NCBI RefSeq assembly: GCF_029867415.1
Contig: NC_081180.1
Span: 150,093,068 to 150,157,067, forward strand
Source: Vicia villosa
Lineage: Eukaryota > Streptophyta > Magnoliopsida > Fabales > Fabaceae
Length of the DNA: 64,000 bases
Reading direction: 5' to 3'
Part shown: positions 1-11,214 of the stretch, one piece after another
Position numbering within the stretch: position 1 is the stretch's first letter
Layout: each line of letters begins with the position of its first letter
Notes under the pieces: generated by a model
The model's input: only the letters and a program-made list of their open reading frames with translations
Told to the model about the DNA's origin: nothing
Database searches by the model: none
Translations under genes and position numbers: made by a program

Positions 1-1983
1 TGGAACATTGACTACGAGTACCTTACTCAGCCAAAAGAGATATATAACCCTTGCTATTCATCATCATCAACTGGTGAAGTCATCATTGAGGATTATATCC
101 CCAAGTCACCCACAAAGGCTACAAATTTAGAGTTCACATACCTAGTCAATTCCATCTTGGGAGAAGAGCAAGACCAAAATACAGAACGAGTCTCTCCATT
201 CAGAAGATTGGAAGTTTCCTCAGAAGAAAAACCGATATACTCCACTTGGAAATGGATATGCTCACACCGCTCAGTCTGCTGAAATAGAAGAAGATCATCT
301 GAGTGTTGCAAAGACAGTGGTTGGTAAATCAAGACCTACCACATGCCAACTTAAGCCTAAGGTGCCAGATTACCTAGTGGAAGAAGAAGACGAAGAAATA
401 TCAAAGGGAATTTCATGGTTACTTCATCAAAAGGAAGAGGCCATTCAGCCATACAATGAGCCTCTAGAGATCATTGACCTTGGTTTCGATGGAAACAGAA
501 AAGAGGTTAAGATTGGAGCTTCGCTCAGTTCAGAGATCAGAAAGAGTTTGATACAGCTGCTCAGAGAATTCTCATATGTCTTCGCTTGGTCCTATTAGGA
601 TATGCCAGGGTTGGATACCAGTATAGTGGAGCATCACTTACCATTAAAAGCAGAGTGCCCTCCGGTCAAGCAAAAATTGAGAAGACCTCATCCAGAGATG
701 GCTATGAAAATCAAAGAGGAAGTTCAAAAGCAAATCAACGCCGGTTTCCTCGTCACTTCAGAATACCCTCAGTGGTTAGCTAACATTGTTCCCGTTCCTA
801 AGAAATACGGAAAGGTCTGCATGTGCGTCGACTACAGATATTTGAACAAAGCTAGCCCTAAGGATGATTTTCCTTTACCACATATTGACATGTTGGTTGA
901 CATTACAACAAAATCCAAAGTTTTCTCATTCATGGACGGATTTTCGGGATACAACCAAATCAAGATGGCACCTGAAGACATGGATAAAACAACTTTCATC
1001 ACCCCCTGGGGAACGTTCTGCTACCGCGTTATGCCTTTTGGACTAAAGAACACAGGGGGCAACTTATCAAAGAGCTATGACTACACTTTTCCACGACATG
1101 ATGCATAAGGAAGTGGAAGTCTATGTGGATGACATGATTGCCAAATCAGAGAATGAGGAAGATCACATACAGAATCTGACAAAGTTATTTCAACGCTTAC
1201 GGAAGTTTCAGCTTCGCCTGAATCCCAACAAGTGTACCTTTGGTGTCTACTCAGGAAAACTCCTTGGTTTCATCGTCAGCAAACAAGGAATTGAAGTGGA
1301 TCCAAACAAAGTCAAGGCAATTCAAGAAATGCCTTCACCCTGAACCGAGAAACAAGTTAGAGGATTTCTTGGACGTCTGAATTACATCTCGAGATTCATA
1401 TATCTCATGACTGCAACTTCTGCTCCAATTTTCAAACTTCTACGGAAAAATCAGAGTTGCGTATGGACAGACGATTGTCAGAAAGCGTTCGACAGCATTA
1501 AGGAATACCTGCTCGAACCACCCATTTTGTCTCCTCCAGTGGAAGGAAGACCTTTGATAATGTACTTAACTGTCTTAGAAGATTCCATGGGTTGTGTCCT
1601 TGGACAGCAAGACGAGACGAGAAGAAAAGAGCATGCCATCTACTACCTGAGCAAGAAATTCACTGACTGTGAATCCCGCTACTCCATGCTCAAGAAAACC
1701 TGTTGTGCTTTGGCCTGGGCTGCCAAGCGTCTCCACCAGTACATGATTCGACATACTACTTGTTTGATCTCTCATATGGATCCAATCAAGTACATCTTTT
1801 AAAAGCCTGCTTTAACCGGGAGAATTGCCCGTTGGCAGATGTTGTTATCAGAATATGACATTGAGTATCACGCTCAGAAAGCTGTGAAAGGAAACATCCT
1901 AGCTGAGCACCAGGCTCACCATCCACTCAATGGTCATGAATCAACCAGTTTTGACTTTCCGGACGAGGACGTCATGTATCTCA
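1..1983 (+). pseudogene. Ogre-type pol fragment: protease-RT linker, reverse transcriptase, RNase H
   Basis: Conceptual translation gives a gypsy RT with the CVDYRYLNK, FSFMDGFSGYNQI and YVDDMIAKS blocks (catalytic YVDD near 1116-1127), then a connection and RNase H region ending in SEYDIEYH. Damage is clear. A frameshift lies near 245 (frame 1 to frame 2). In-frame stops are TAG 596-598, TGA 1341-1343 and TAA 1800-1802. One extra G in the run 1055-1059 shifts frame inside the RT, just after the MPFGLKN block. The coding frame stops at the SIRE insertion and resumes in phase at 11215 once one copy of TCTCA is removed, which shows the two blocks were one gene. The start lies left of the window. 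Confidence 0.85.
1979..1983. repeat. Left target-site duplication TCTCA of SIRE insertion
   Basis: TCTCA precedes the LTR here and is repeated at 11210-11214 directly after the other LTR. A perfect 5-bp duplication marks a standard LTR-retrotransposon integration. Confidence 0.95.
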
Positions 1984-2920
1984 TGAAATTCTGGACTCAG
2001 ACACGCGATGTCGTACAGGATGTCACGACATTACTATCTGAATGCTTTTAAACAAATGAACAGAAAGTAAACTGAATATCAACACAAGAAAGTTGTTAAC
2101 CCAGTTCGGTGCAATCACACCTACATCTGGGGGCTACCAAGCCAGGGAGGAAGTCCACTATAAGTAATATTAATTCAAGGTAATACAGATCAATATTACT
2201 CCTTTCACTTAATATCTACCCAATGCAACTTCAATCTAAAACTACTTAGATCAGAGATCCTACTCACTCCCCCTCAATCACAGCAGTGATGACAAACGCT
2301 CTACTAATAACAGAAGAAGACACACTTCAAAGACACAACTTGATCTTGCTTAAAAGCTTTGATCAAGTACAATAGTACTCTTGCTTAAAAGCTTCGAGTA
2401 CTTCTTACAACTCAAACCAAAACACCTAGACCAAGACAATCATCATGATGATTGTTTGGCTTACAAGAAAGCTAGAACGCAAAACTTAAAAAAAAACAAA
2501 GAACTCTCAAAGCTTCTCAATCCTAAAACCCTAACATGATCAGCAGCTTCTTCGTAGAATATATAGCCTTCATAAAACACAGCAGCTGGGCCTTGGATCC
2601 AAATTAGTTTTAACCCTAATAAAACTAATTTCCATAAATCAAGGAACTAAAAATAATAACCATCAAAGACGTCCTTGAATCAGATCAGAATCCAACATTA
2701 CCAAATAAAGCGCATAGGATCTTATCAGATCACATAACCATAAATAGTAATAGAAAAGAACGTAACAGCTGCGAATGTCATGACATCGGCCTTGACATCA
2801 GGTAAAGGCCTGCATAAGAAAAACTTCACAACAGTAGAAAGCATGTCATGACACCAGGTTTGACAAGATAGAAACACAATGAGTTTTACCAAAAATTACA
2901 GCCAATCAACAACATCTACA
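1984..2920 (-). repeat. 3' LTR of SIRE/Maximus element
   Basis: On the minus strand it runs TGTAGATG...GAATTTCA. It matches 10272-11209 almost base for base, differing at about 2174, 2194, 2333 and 2747 and in one A-run. It contains a palindromic CAATCATCATGATGATTG stretch near 2440-2457. Confidence 0.95.
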
Positions 2921-2922
2921 AA

Positions 2923-2932
2923 CTCCCCCTTT
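2923..2932 (-). other. Polypurine tract of SIRE element
   Basis: On the minus strand AAAGGGGGAG lies two bases before the 3' LTR, the expected plus-strand primer site. A second, similar run (minus-strand AAAAAGGGGGAG, near 3239-3250) lies about 300 bp upstream and could be a duplicated or central polypurine tract. Confidence 0.8.
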
Positions 2933-2936
2933 GGCA

Positions 2937-3287
2937 AATTTTTGGCTAAAACACTAATAGATGTAACCAAACAGATATCAGAGCATACACAGCAGCCAAC
3001 AACAGAAAAATAAATTCTGTAAGCAAACAACAGCATCTTGATTAATCACCAGAAAACCAGAAAACATCTACTTAATCAACTGTTACAGAAACCACTTGTC
3101 ATTGTCAGGGAGAACCAGGGAACACCCATAATAAAGAAAACAACAAAAAAACAACCATGTCCATCAGCCAACAAGAAAAACCAAAAGACCACCAAGACAA
3201 CAAAACAACCACCATTAACAACAAAACAACCACCATTACTCCCCCTTTTTAGCCACAAAAGGAGCCAAAACACAATCAGAATCAGAG
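2937..3287 (-). other. Non-coding stretch between third ORF and 3' LTR of SIRE
   Basis: About 350 bp, rich in CAACAA and CCACCA runs on the plus strand, with no credible ORF. It holds the PPT-like duplicate and otherwise nothing recognisable. Confidence 0.6.
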
Positions 3288-5501
3288 CTAATCATCATAC
3301 CCATCACTGTCTTCATCACTAGAGCCACCAGGATTGTCATCACTTGAGCTACTAGTCTCTTCAGCAGCATCACTACTCCCACTTTCAGCACCCTCAGCTT
3401 CAGCATCCTCAGCCTCTTCCTCAGCCTCTTCCTCAGCACCTTTGTCTTCATCCATATTGTCACCATCCCTCTCACCAGCAAGGTCATCATCTGTAGACTG
3501 CTCAAGACTTTGGATGAGCTTTTCAAGTTTCAGCTTCCTGTTGTCCAATTCTTGACAAGTCTCTTTCAGCTCAGCAATAAGAAGGGCTTTGTTCACAGAC
3601 TTGCTGGGTTGTGATGTCCCAGCAGATGTCATGTCATCAGACCTCTGAAGCAGCTTGTAGTGAAAAGACAAAGCACTCTCCCTCTTACATACAGAATCTT
3701 TACTTTTCAGAATTCCAGGGTGTTGCTTGAGGATTATCCCACATATCAGAGATGGGAAAGCAATGGGAAGCTTGGTAGCAGAGGTACCAACATGCCTCAT
3801 AGTTTGATCAAATATGTAAGTCCCATAGTCAAATTTTGTCTTGGTTCCCACAGCATATATGAATCTTCCTAGGCCAACATCAATGGTAGAAGTGTGATTG
3901 GTAGGCACCCAGTTAGCAGCACCAATTTTGTGCAGCAATGCATACCTGACATTAAGAGAACTAGCAGACAGTTTGCTCTTTATGGGCCACTTCTTAACCT
4001 TACCACCAGTGATTACCTTGCACACCTCATTATCAGTCACTTCAAGCTCAGGTGGAGCCTCAGCATCTCTACCTAGATATAGGTTGATAACAGCAGGGGA
4101 AAAATCTATACACTTTCTTCTAACATACACCTTATGAAAATCATCAGTTCTTCCATCACCACAATCTTGAGACAAATTCACAATAAATTCCTTCACAAGC
4201 ATTTCATAACACTTTGAAAAATGAGTAACAGTTTTAATCAAACCTGCAGACTTGATGAGCTTCATGACCTCTTGACATTCCAGAGCATCATTAGCTAATT
4301 CTCTTTCTAGAGCCAGCCTTCTTTGATAAACAAACTTCCACTGGATAGCATTTGAAGCATAGTGCAAGTAAATGTTGTCCAAAGGAACATCACGAACCTT
4401 TGTGGAGGATTTTGTGACAGCAATCTTCTTCTTTGATGGGATGTCAGGGAAATCACTTAAGACATCATTTTCAGGGGCAGAAACACTTCTCTCCTTCCTC
4501 TTCTTCACTGCAGTCTTGCTCCCAGTGGTTGAAGGTTCAGCAGGGACCTTCTTGATCTTCTTTATAGTGACCTTCTTTTGAGGAGTAACTTGAGGAGTAG
4601 CTTGAGGTTTGGAAAAATCTTGATCACAAACCTGTTTGCCCTTACGAGTCTTGACTCTATGAGAGATGCTAGAGATGAGCTCATCATCAGCAATGTCAAT
4701 AGAATCATCCAGATCATCCAGATTCACCACATCATGCACAGTAGGGCCTTCATTAAGGGTTTCTTTAGAAGGAGCAACAGGAACCTCTTCAGCTTTCTCA
4801 GGTTCAAGAATCTCAGCATCTTTAGTACCAGATGTTTCAACATTGATAGCTTCAGATGTCTCAACATCTTTGGCACCAGGGGTCTTCTCATCATTGTTGT
4901 CAACAGATGTCTCAACATCACCCTGATCTTTGCTAGCATCATCTTGACCATCTTGATCATCTTTGCTATTCTCAGAGGCAGGAATTTGGGCTAGAGGAAC
5001 AGATATTCCATCAACCTGGTGCCCTTCATTCAAGATTCTTGTGACAATATCTGCGATCGCACTGTGAACATAAGCAGAGCCCTCTCTACCTTGAACAGAA
5101 AAAGTTTCTGGAACAGATCCACCAGTTGATTTTCTTGCATGCATCTTTCTTGGTGGATTACGAACAGGATCGGTAGCAGGAACAGAGTTCAATGGCACAA
5201 CATTCAACACAACATCTTGATCACTCACCACATTGGGTGCCCTAGATCCTGATGCTGTTTCAGAGGAAGGAGACGATTTCTTTGAGGGAGAACTCTGAGA
5301 CATGATGAGAGAAAATGGAATGCTGGGTAAAGGTTTGTGAATGCAGAGACACAGGGAGGTAGCGTGAGTGTTGAGGGTAGGTTTTGGGGGAATGGAAACC
5401 GTTTGGGCAAATTGTAAAAGGGGGGGAAAATACACTTTAACGTGTAATGATAGAAAATATTTGGAGAGAGAAATAATGTTGGCCCCACACCCAATTAATT
5501 G
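3288..5501 (-). CDS. Third ORF (so-called envelope-like) of SIRE/Maximus, readthrough or independent start
   Basis: The frame is open from the codon after the gag-pol UAG to 3288, about 737 residues, in the same frame as gag-pol. The first ATG is at 5303, giving about 671 residues if translated independently. Counting from 5435, the protein has a Ser/Pro-rich start, repeated ETS motifs (about 165-215), Lys-rich blocks resembling nuclear signals (about 281-331), a conserved segment with RRKCIDFSPAVIN (about 433-453), a short heptad-like helix (about 615-648) and a very acidic tail rich in Glu, Asp and Ser. ORFs in this position are called envelope-like in soybean SIRE1. I see no convincing signal peptide or membrane segment, so the name is positional. 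Function is unknown. Confidence 0.75.
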   Translation of the reverse strand, partial: QLIGCGANIISLSKYFLSLHVKVYFPPLLQFAQTVSIPPKPTLNTHATSLCLCIHKPLPSIPFSLIMSQSSPSKKSSPSSETASGSRAPNVVSDQDVVLNVVPLNSVPATDPVRNPPRKMHARKSTGGSVPETFSVQGREGSAYVHSAIADIVTRILNEGHQVDGISVPLAQIPASENSKDDQDGQDDASKDQGDVETSVDNNDEKTPGAKDVETSEAINVETSGTKDAEILEPEKAEEVPVAPSKETLNEGPTVHDVVNLDDLDDSIDIADDELISSISHRVKTRKGKQVCDQDFSKPQATPQVTPQKKVTIKKIKKVPAEPSTTGSKTAVKKRKERSVSAPENDVLSDFPDIPSKKKIAVTKSSTKVRDVPLDNIYLHYASNAIQWKFVYQRRLALERELANDALECQEVMKLIKSAGLIKTVTHFSKCYEMLVKEFIVNLSQDCGDGRTDDFHKVYVRRKCIDFSPAVINLYLGRDAEAPPELEVTDNEVCKVITGGKVKKWPIKSKLSASSLNVRYALLHKIGAANWVPTNHTSTIDVGLGRFIYAVGTKTKFDYGTYIFDQTMRHVGTSATKLPIAFPSLICGIILKQHPGILKSKDSVCKRESALSFHYKLLQRSDDMTSAGTSQPSKSVNKALLIAELKETCQELDNRKLKLEKLIQSLEQSTDDDLAGERDGDNMDEDKGAEEEAEEEAEDAEAEGAESGSSDAAEETSSSSDDNPGGSSDEDSDGYDD

Positions 5502-5507
5502 CTATAA
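5494..5507 (-). promoter_or_regulatory. Leaky-stop context UAG-CAA-UUA between gag-pol and third ORF
   Basis: The gag-pol stop (5504-5502 on the minus strand) is TAG followed at once by CAATTA, with the frame open beyond. This fits the CARYYA readthrough consensus known from tobamovirus replicase genes, and stop-codon suppression has been reported for soybean SIRE1. Readthrough here is inferred from context; it was not observed. Confidence 0.75.
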
Positions 5508-8500
5508 TCCTTCACAAAGACAAATGCCAAGTTTACTTCTTAGATTTTCAAATTGATTTACATCCAAGGCTTTTGTGAAAATGTCAGCCAGTTGAAGATT
5601 TGTAGCAACATGTTCCAAGGCAATTATTTTATCCTCAACAAGATCTCTAATGTAGTGGTGTCTAATATCAATGTGCTTGGTCCTGCTGTGCTGAATGGGA
5701 TTTTTTGAAATGTTAATGGCACTTAAGTTGTCACAATATAATGTCATGACATCTTGTGTGACATTGTATTCTGTTAACATTTGTTTCATCCAAACAAGCT
5801 GAGAGCAACTACTTCCTGCTGCAATGTATTCTGCCTCTGCAGTGGATAAAGACACACAATTTTGTTTCTTGCTGAACCATGAAATAAGATTATTCCCCAA
5901 GAAGAAACATCCTCCTGAAGTACTTTTTCTGTCATCAGCACTTCCAGCCCAATCTGCATCACAATATCCAGTGAGAATAGGTTCACACCCATGAGAGTAG
6001 AGCATTCCATACTCACAAGTACCATTCACATATTTCAGGATCCTCTTGACTTGGTTGATATGACTGATCTTGGGATCTGCTTGATACCTAGCACACACCC
6101 CAACAGCAAAAGCAATATCAGGTCTACTGGCTGTGAGATACAGCAGGCTTCCTATCATGCTTCTGTATAAACTTTGATCAACACTGGTTCCCTTTTCATC
6201 TTTGGACAATTTTAAGTGAGTAGGAGCTGGTGTTCTTTTGTGAGTAGCATTTTCCATTCCAATCTTTTTAACAATGTTTTTAGCATACTTACTCTGAGAG
6301 AGAAAGATTGAGTCTTCCATCTGTTTAACTTGCAGCCCAAGAAAATAAGTTAATTCTCCAACTAGGCTCATTTCAAATTCTGATTGCATCTGATCAACAA
6401 AATGTCTAGTCATCTTGTCTGACATCCCACCAAACACAATATCATCCACATAGATTTGAGCAATCAGGATCTTCCCTCCTTCATCTTTAACAAAAAGAGT
6501 TTTATCTATCCCTCCTTTCCTGTACCCATTACTAGTAAGAAACTCAGTTAGTCTCTCATACCAAGCTCTAGGGGCTTGTTTCAAGCCATAAAGAGCTTTT
6601 CTTAGTTTGTACACATAGTCAGGATGGTTTGGATCAGCAAAACCTTTAGGTTGCTCCACATAAACTTCCTCATTCAAGTATCCATTCAAAAAGGCACTCT
6701 TCACATCCATCTGGTATAATTTGAATTTTAGAATACAAGCAACTCCTAGCAGTAATCTAATTGACTCAAGTCTAGCAACAGGAGCAAAGGTTTCATCAAA
6801 GTCAATTCCTTCAACTTGAGTGTATCCTTGAGCAACTAGCCTTGCTTTGTTTCGGATAACAGTTCCCAGTTCATCTGACTTGTTCTTGTAAATCCATTTT
6901 GTTCCAATGACATTAGTACCTTTAGGTCTTGGTACCAGCTCCCATACTTCATTCCTTTCAAACTGACCTAATTCTTCCTGCATGGCATTAATCCAGAACT
7001 CATCTGTTAATGCTTCCTTAACATTCTTAGGTTTGATTTTTGACACAAAACAAGATTTTGAAGCTAGTTCTCTTGACCTTGTAGTAACTCCACTGTTGAG
7101 ATCTCCTATAATAAGTTCACTAGGATGATCTTTTTGAACTCTTATAGATGGACTCTTGTTAGGAGGTTCAGTCTTAGACTCTGTGATAGTAGGACTGCAA
7201 TCATCTTCTCTTGTAGATCCTTCAGCTGTGATATCCCAGAATGTTCCGACATCTTTTGTGACATCTGCTTGATTGTGGACATCATCAACCACAACATTTA
7301 TGGACTCCATTATAAATCTGGTTCTTGAGTTGAACACTCTATAGGCTCTACTGTTTGTAGAGTATCCCAGAAAGATCCCTTCATCACTCTTGCAATCCAT
7401 CTTCCTTCTGTGATCTCTATCAGCAAGAATGTAACACTTACTACCAAACACATGGAAGTATTTGACAGTGGGTTTTCTTCCCTTCCAGATCTCATATAGT
7501 GTGGTAGAGGTTCCTTTTCTTAAGGTAACTCTATTATGGACATAACAAGCAGTATTCATGGCTTCAGCCCAGAAGTAGATAGGAAGATTCTTAGCATGGA
7601 TCATAGCTCTGGCTGATTCTTGAATGGTTCTATTTTTTGTTTCAACAACCCCATTTTGCTGTGGAGTAATAGGTGATGAAAATTCATGATGTATTCCTTC
7701 AGAGGAGCAGAACTCAGCAAACTTTTGATTCTCAAATTCCTTTCCATGATCACTTCTAATTCTCACAACACCATTTTCTTTTTCTCTTTGAATTCTTTGA
7801 CACAGGTCCTTGAAAACATCAAACACATCTGACTTTTCTCTGATGAAGTTTACCCAAGTGTATCTGGAGTAGTCATCCACAACCACATAAGCATATTTCT
7901 TTCCTCCAAGACTTTCCATTTGCATTGGTCCCATCAAGTCCATATGGAGTAGTTCAAGAACTCTGGAAGTGGTCAGATGTTTAACCTTTGGATGTGACAT
8001 CCTGGTTTGTTTTCCTACCTGACATTCACCACATATTCTCCCTTCATCAATTTGTAGATTAGGAATTCCTCTCACAGCTTCCAGAGAAATAATCCTTTTC
8101 ATACCTCTTAGATGAAGGTGGCCAAGTTTTTGGTGCCACAGCTTTGCTTCTTCTTCTTCTTTAGAACATACAGTTGAGTAGATGGATTCATGGGACACCC
8201 ACAAGTAGCAGTTATCTTTAGATCTGACTCCCCTCATTACTACTTCCTTTTCTTCATTAGTAACCACACACTCAACTTTAGTGAAGTTGACTTGGTATCC
8301 TTGGTCACAGAGTTGGCTGATGCTTATGAGGTTAGCAGTCAGGCCTTTGACCAACAAAACACCTTCTAAATTTGGCACTCCTGAACAGTCTAGTTTTCCA
8401 ACTCCTTTGATTTCTCCTTTAGCTCCATCACCAAAGGTTACATAGCTAGTAGAGTGATTCTTGATATCAACAAGCAGATTCTTGATTCCAGTCATGTGTC

Positions 8501-10199
8501 TGGAACATCCACTGTCAAAATACCAATCTTCTTTGGCTGAAACTCTAAGAGATGTATGGGCTATTAAAGCCATATTTTTAGGTTTCCATTGTTGCTTCTG
8601 GATGGGCATGATCTGCTTAGGTTTGTAGTAAGGAGCTTGATCCGGGTATCCATATAATCTGAAGCAAAAGGGCTTAATGTGTCCAAATCTTCCACAGTAG
8701 TGACATCTCCATCTTTGAAACTTTTTCTTCATTCCACTTTTGTCTTGATGTTGAGTCACATGTTTTGACATTGGTTTCAACATCTGAGCTTCAGGTTTAG
8801 CTCTGCTATTATCTTGGGAATGTTTCTTTGCACCAACAAATCCTATACCAGACATATCTCCTGAACTTTTTCCAATCTGCAAAATCTCCTCCAACATATC
8901 AGAGCCACTATTCAACATTTTTACAGATTTTGACATCTGATCAAGCTTGGATTGTAACATGATGATTTCACTGTTTAGTTCAGATATAGTTTTACTAAGT
9001 CCTTTGTTATCAGCCTCCAACTGGACTATGTATTTCTTCTGCTTTTCACCTTGTTGACAAACTTCAGCACTTCTGATACACAGCTTTCTGTAGGAGGCTG
9101 CCAGTTCTTCAAAGGTTAGCTCATCTTCACTAGAGTCTTCATCAGAATTACAAACCCCAGTAAGGGCTGCGACATGTTTGGCTGATTCTTCTTCAAAATC
9201 ACTCTCAGACTCTTCATCAGACCAGGAGACTAACAATCCTTTCTTTTGTTTCTTGAGATAAGTAGGACATTCAGCTCTAATATGTCCATACCCTTCACAT
9301 CCATGACATTGAATCCCTTTGCTGTGATTGTACTTTTCTTCTGGTTTTGCTCTTCTGTCAGAGTCATAAGATCTGCTGGTGTCTGATGAGATGTTCTTGG
9401 CATTAGGTCTTGGCTTCTGATCCATTCTTCTCATTATTTTGTTGAATTGTTTACCAAGCATAGCTATAGATTCAGATAGATTCTCTTCTCTATTTTCCTC
9501 TGCTTCTTCTTGAGAGTTGGACACAAACGCTATGCTTTTGTTTTTCTTTTCAGAATTGTCACTGATCCCCATCTCAAAGGTTTGAAGAGATCCAATTAAC
9601 TCTTCTACCTTCATTTTGCTGATGTCCTGTGCCTCTTCTATAGCTGTAACTTTCATATCAAATCTCTTAGGTAGGGATCTAAGGATTTTTCTTACTAGCT
9701 TTTCATCAGACATTTTCTCTCCCAAAGCTCCTGAGGTATTAGCAATATCAAGAATATTCATATGAAAATCCTGAATACTTTCATCATCTCTCATCCTTAG
9801 ATTTTCAAACTTCGTAGTTAGCAGTTGAAGTCTTGACATCTTCACTTTAGAGGTGCCCTCATGAGTAGTCTTGAGGGTATCCCAGACATCTTTGGCTAGT
9901 TCACACTGGTGTACTAGTCTGAATATATTCCTGTCAACTCCATTGAATAAAGAATTTAAAGCTTTAGAGTTGCCAAGCGCCAATGCCTCCTCATCTTTGT
10001 CCCATTCTTCCTCTGGTTTAAGAGTTTTCTTGCCATCTTTATCAGTAATGACAGGATGTTCCCATCCTTTGTTCACAGCTCTCCATGCTTTACTATCCAC
10101 GGATTTCAGAAAAGCCACCATGCGAGGTTTCCAATAATCATAATTGGAACCCTCCAGAATGGGTGGTCTAATCACAAATCCACCACCTTCTTTGTCCAT
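5502..10199 (-). CDS. SIRE/Maximus gag-pol polyprotein, 1565 residues, intact
   Basis: The single uninterrupted frame starts at an ATG 72 nt inside the 5' LTR boundary. In order it has a copia gag domain (about 10-220, typical SIRE start MDKEGGGF), a first zinc knuckle CHGC...C (about 297-310), an acidic coiled region, a second knuckle CHYC...C (about 498-511), aspartic protease DSGC (about 561), the GAG-pre-integrase HHCC zinc site (about 685-735), integrase catalytic D (about 750), SDHGKEF D (about 810) and E in PQQNGVVE (about 845), RT with YVDD (about 1249-1252), and RNase H with CDADW (about 1408), STAEAEY (about 1450) and [10 protein letters not shown] (about 1508). All key residues are present, with no stop or frameshift. 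Integrase before RT defines Ty1/copia; two zinc knuckles and the downstream ORF fit SIRE/Maximus. Confidence 0.95.
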   Translation of the reverse strand: MDKEGGGFVIRPPILEGSNYDYWKPRMVAFLKSVDSKAWRAVNKGWEHPVITDKDGKKTLKPEEEWDKDEEALALGNSKALNSLFNGVDRNIFRLVHQCELAKDVWDTLKTTHEGTSKVKMSRLQLLTTKFENLRMRDDESIQDFHMNILDIANTSGALGEKMSDEKLVRKILRSLPKRFDMKVTAIEEAQDISKMKVEELIGSLQTFEMGISDNSEKKNKSIAFVSNSQEEAEENREENLSESIAMLGKQFNKIMRRMDQKPRPNAKNISSDTSRSYDSDRRAKPEEKYNHSKGIQCHGCEGYGHIRAECPTYLKKQKKGLLVSWSDEESESDFEEESAKHVAALTGVCNSDEDSSEDELTFEELAASYRKLCIRSAEVCQQGEKQKKYIVQLEADNKGLSKTISELNSEIIMLQSKLDQMSKSVKMLNSGSDMLEEILQIGKSSGDMSGIGFVGAKKHSQDNSRAKPEAQMLKPMSKHVTQHQDKSGMKKKFQRWRCHYCGRFGHIKPFCFRLYGYPDQAPYYKPKQIMPIQKQQWKPKNMALIAHTSLRVSAKEDWYFDSGCSRHMTGIKNLLVDIKNHSTSYVTFGDGAKGEIKGVGKLDCSGVPNLEGVLLVKGLTANLISISQLCDQGYQVNFTKVECVVTNEEKEVVMRGVRSKDNCYLWVSHESIYSTVCSKEEEEAKLWHQKLGHLHLRGMKRIISLEAVRGIPNLQIDEGRICGECQVGKQTRMSHPKVKHLTTSRVLELLHMDLMGPMQMESLGGKKYAYVVVDDYSRYTWVNFIREKSDVFDVFKDLCQRIQREKENGVVRIRSDHGKEFENQKFAEFCSSEGIHHEFSSPITPQQNGVVETKNRTIQESARAMIHAKNLPIYFWAEAMNTACYVHNRVTLRKGTSTTLYEIWKGRKPTVKYFHVFGSKCYILADRDHRRKMDCKSDEGIFLGYSTNSRAYRVFNSRTRFIMESINVVVDDVHNQADVTKDVGTFWDITAEGSTREDDCSPTITESKTEPPNKSPSIRVQKDHPSELIIGDLNSGVTTRSRELASKSCFVSKIKPKNVKEALTDEFWINAMQEELGQFERNEVWELVPRPKGTNVIGTKWIYKNKSDELGTVIRNKARLVAQGYTQVEGIDFDETFAPVARLESIRLLLGVACILKFKLYQMDVKSAFLNGYLNEEVYVEQPKGFADPNHPDYVYKLRKALYGLKQAPRAWYERLTEFLTSNGYRKGGIDKTLFVKDEGGKILIAQIYVDDIVFGGMSDKMTRHFVDQMQSEFEMSLVGELTYFLGLQVKQMEDSIFLSQSKYAKNIVKKIGMENATHKRTPAPTHLKLSKDEKGTSVDQSLYRSMIGSLLYLTASRPDIAFAVGVCARYQADPKISHINQVKRILKYVNGTCEYGMLYSHGCEPILTGYCDADWAGSADDRKSTSGGCFFLGNNLISWFSKKQNCVSLSTAEAEYIAAGSSCSQLVWMKQMLTEYNVTQDVMTLYCDNLSAINISKNPIQHSRTKHIDIRHHYIRDLVEDKIIALEHVATNLQLADIFTKALDVNQFENLRSKLGICLCEGL

Positions 10200-10257
10200 A
10201 GTACCAGAAAATACTGTCCCTAGATCTCACCCAGTAAAAAAAACAGGCAGGGTGCCT

Positions 10258-10269
10258 GCTCTGGTACCA
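10258..10269 (-). other. Primer-binding site of SIRE element
   Basis: The minus strand reads TGGTACCAGAGC two bases inside the 5' LTR. It matches the initiator tRNA-Met primer site TGGTATCAGAGC with one change. Confidence 0.9.
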
Positions 10270-10271
10270 AT

Positions 10272-11209
10272 TGAAATTCTGGACTCAGACACGCGATGTC
10301 GTACAGGATGTCACGACATTACTATCTGAATGCTTTTAAACAAATGAACAGAAAGTAAACTGAATATCAACACAAGAAAGTTGTTAACCCAGTTCGGTGC
10401 AATCACACCTACATCTGGGGGCTACCAAGCCAGGGAGGAAGTCCACTATAAGTAATATTAATTTAAGGTAATACAGATCAAGATTACTCCTTTCACTTAA
10501 TATCTACCCAATGCAACTTCAATCTAAAACTACTTAGATCAGAGATCCTACTCACTCCCCCTCAATCACAGCAGTGATGACAAACGCTCTACTAATAACA
10601 GAAGAAGACACACTTCAAAGACCCAACTTGATCTTGCTTAAAAGCTTTGATCAAGTACAATAGTACTCTTGCTTAAAAGCTTCGAGTACTTCTTACAACT
10701 CAAACCAAAACACCTAGACCAAGACAATCATCATGATGATTGTTTGGCTTACAAGAAAGCTAGAACGCAAAACTTAAAAAAAAAACAAAGAACTCTCAAA
10801 GCTTCTCAATCCTAAAACCCTAACATGATCAGCAGCTTCTTCGTAGAATATATAGCCTTCATAAAACACAGCAGCTGGGCCTTGGATCCAAATTAGTTTT
10901 AACCCTAATAAAACTAATTTCCATAAATCAAGGAACTAAAAATAATAACCATCAAAGACGTCCTTGAATCAGATCAGAATCCAACATTACCAAATAAAGC
11001 GCATAGGATCTTATCAGATCACATAACCATAAACAGTAATAGAAAAGAACGTAACAGCTGCGAATGTCATGACATCGGCCTTGACATCAGGTAAAGGCCT
11101 GCATAAGAAAAACTTCACAACAGTAGAAAGCATGTCATGACACCAGGTTTGACAAGATAGAAACACAATGAGTTTTACCAAAAATTACAGCCAATCAACA
11201 ACATCTACA
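10272..11209 (-). repeat. 5' LTR of SIRE/Maximus element
   Basis: The 938-bp direct repeat partner of 1984-2920. The right duplication TCTCA follows at 11210-11214. The promoter for the element should lie here, but I did not resolve a TATA box with confidence. Confidence 0.95.
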
Positions 11210-11214
11210 TCTCA

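Larger units (their letters stand above)
1984..11209 (-). mobile_element. Complete SIRE/Maximus Ty1/copia retrotransposon
   Basis: This is a full-length 9226-bp element read from right to left: 5' LTR 10272-11209, PBS 10258-10269, gag-pol 10199-5502, third ORF 5501-3288, polypurine tract near 2923-2932, 3' LTR 1984-2920. The LTRs end in TG...CA and are flanked by TCTCA duplications. By eye they differ by 4 substitutions and one A-run indel in about 937 bp (roughly 0.43%). With a commonly used grass rate of 1.3e-8 per site per year this is about 0.16 My. The rate is an assumption. Both ORFs are free of internal damage, so the copy may still be competent. Confidence 0.95.

Noticed and set aside
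4578..4994. 138-residue plus-strand frame opposite the SIRE third ORF
   Set aside because: Antisense shadow of a well-supported long ORF.
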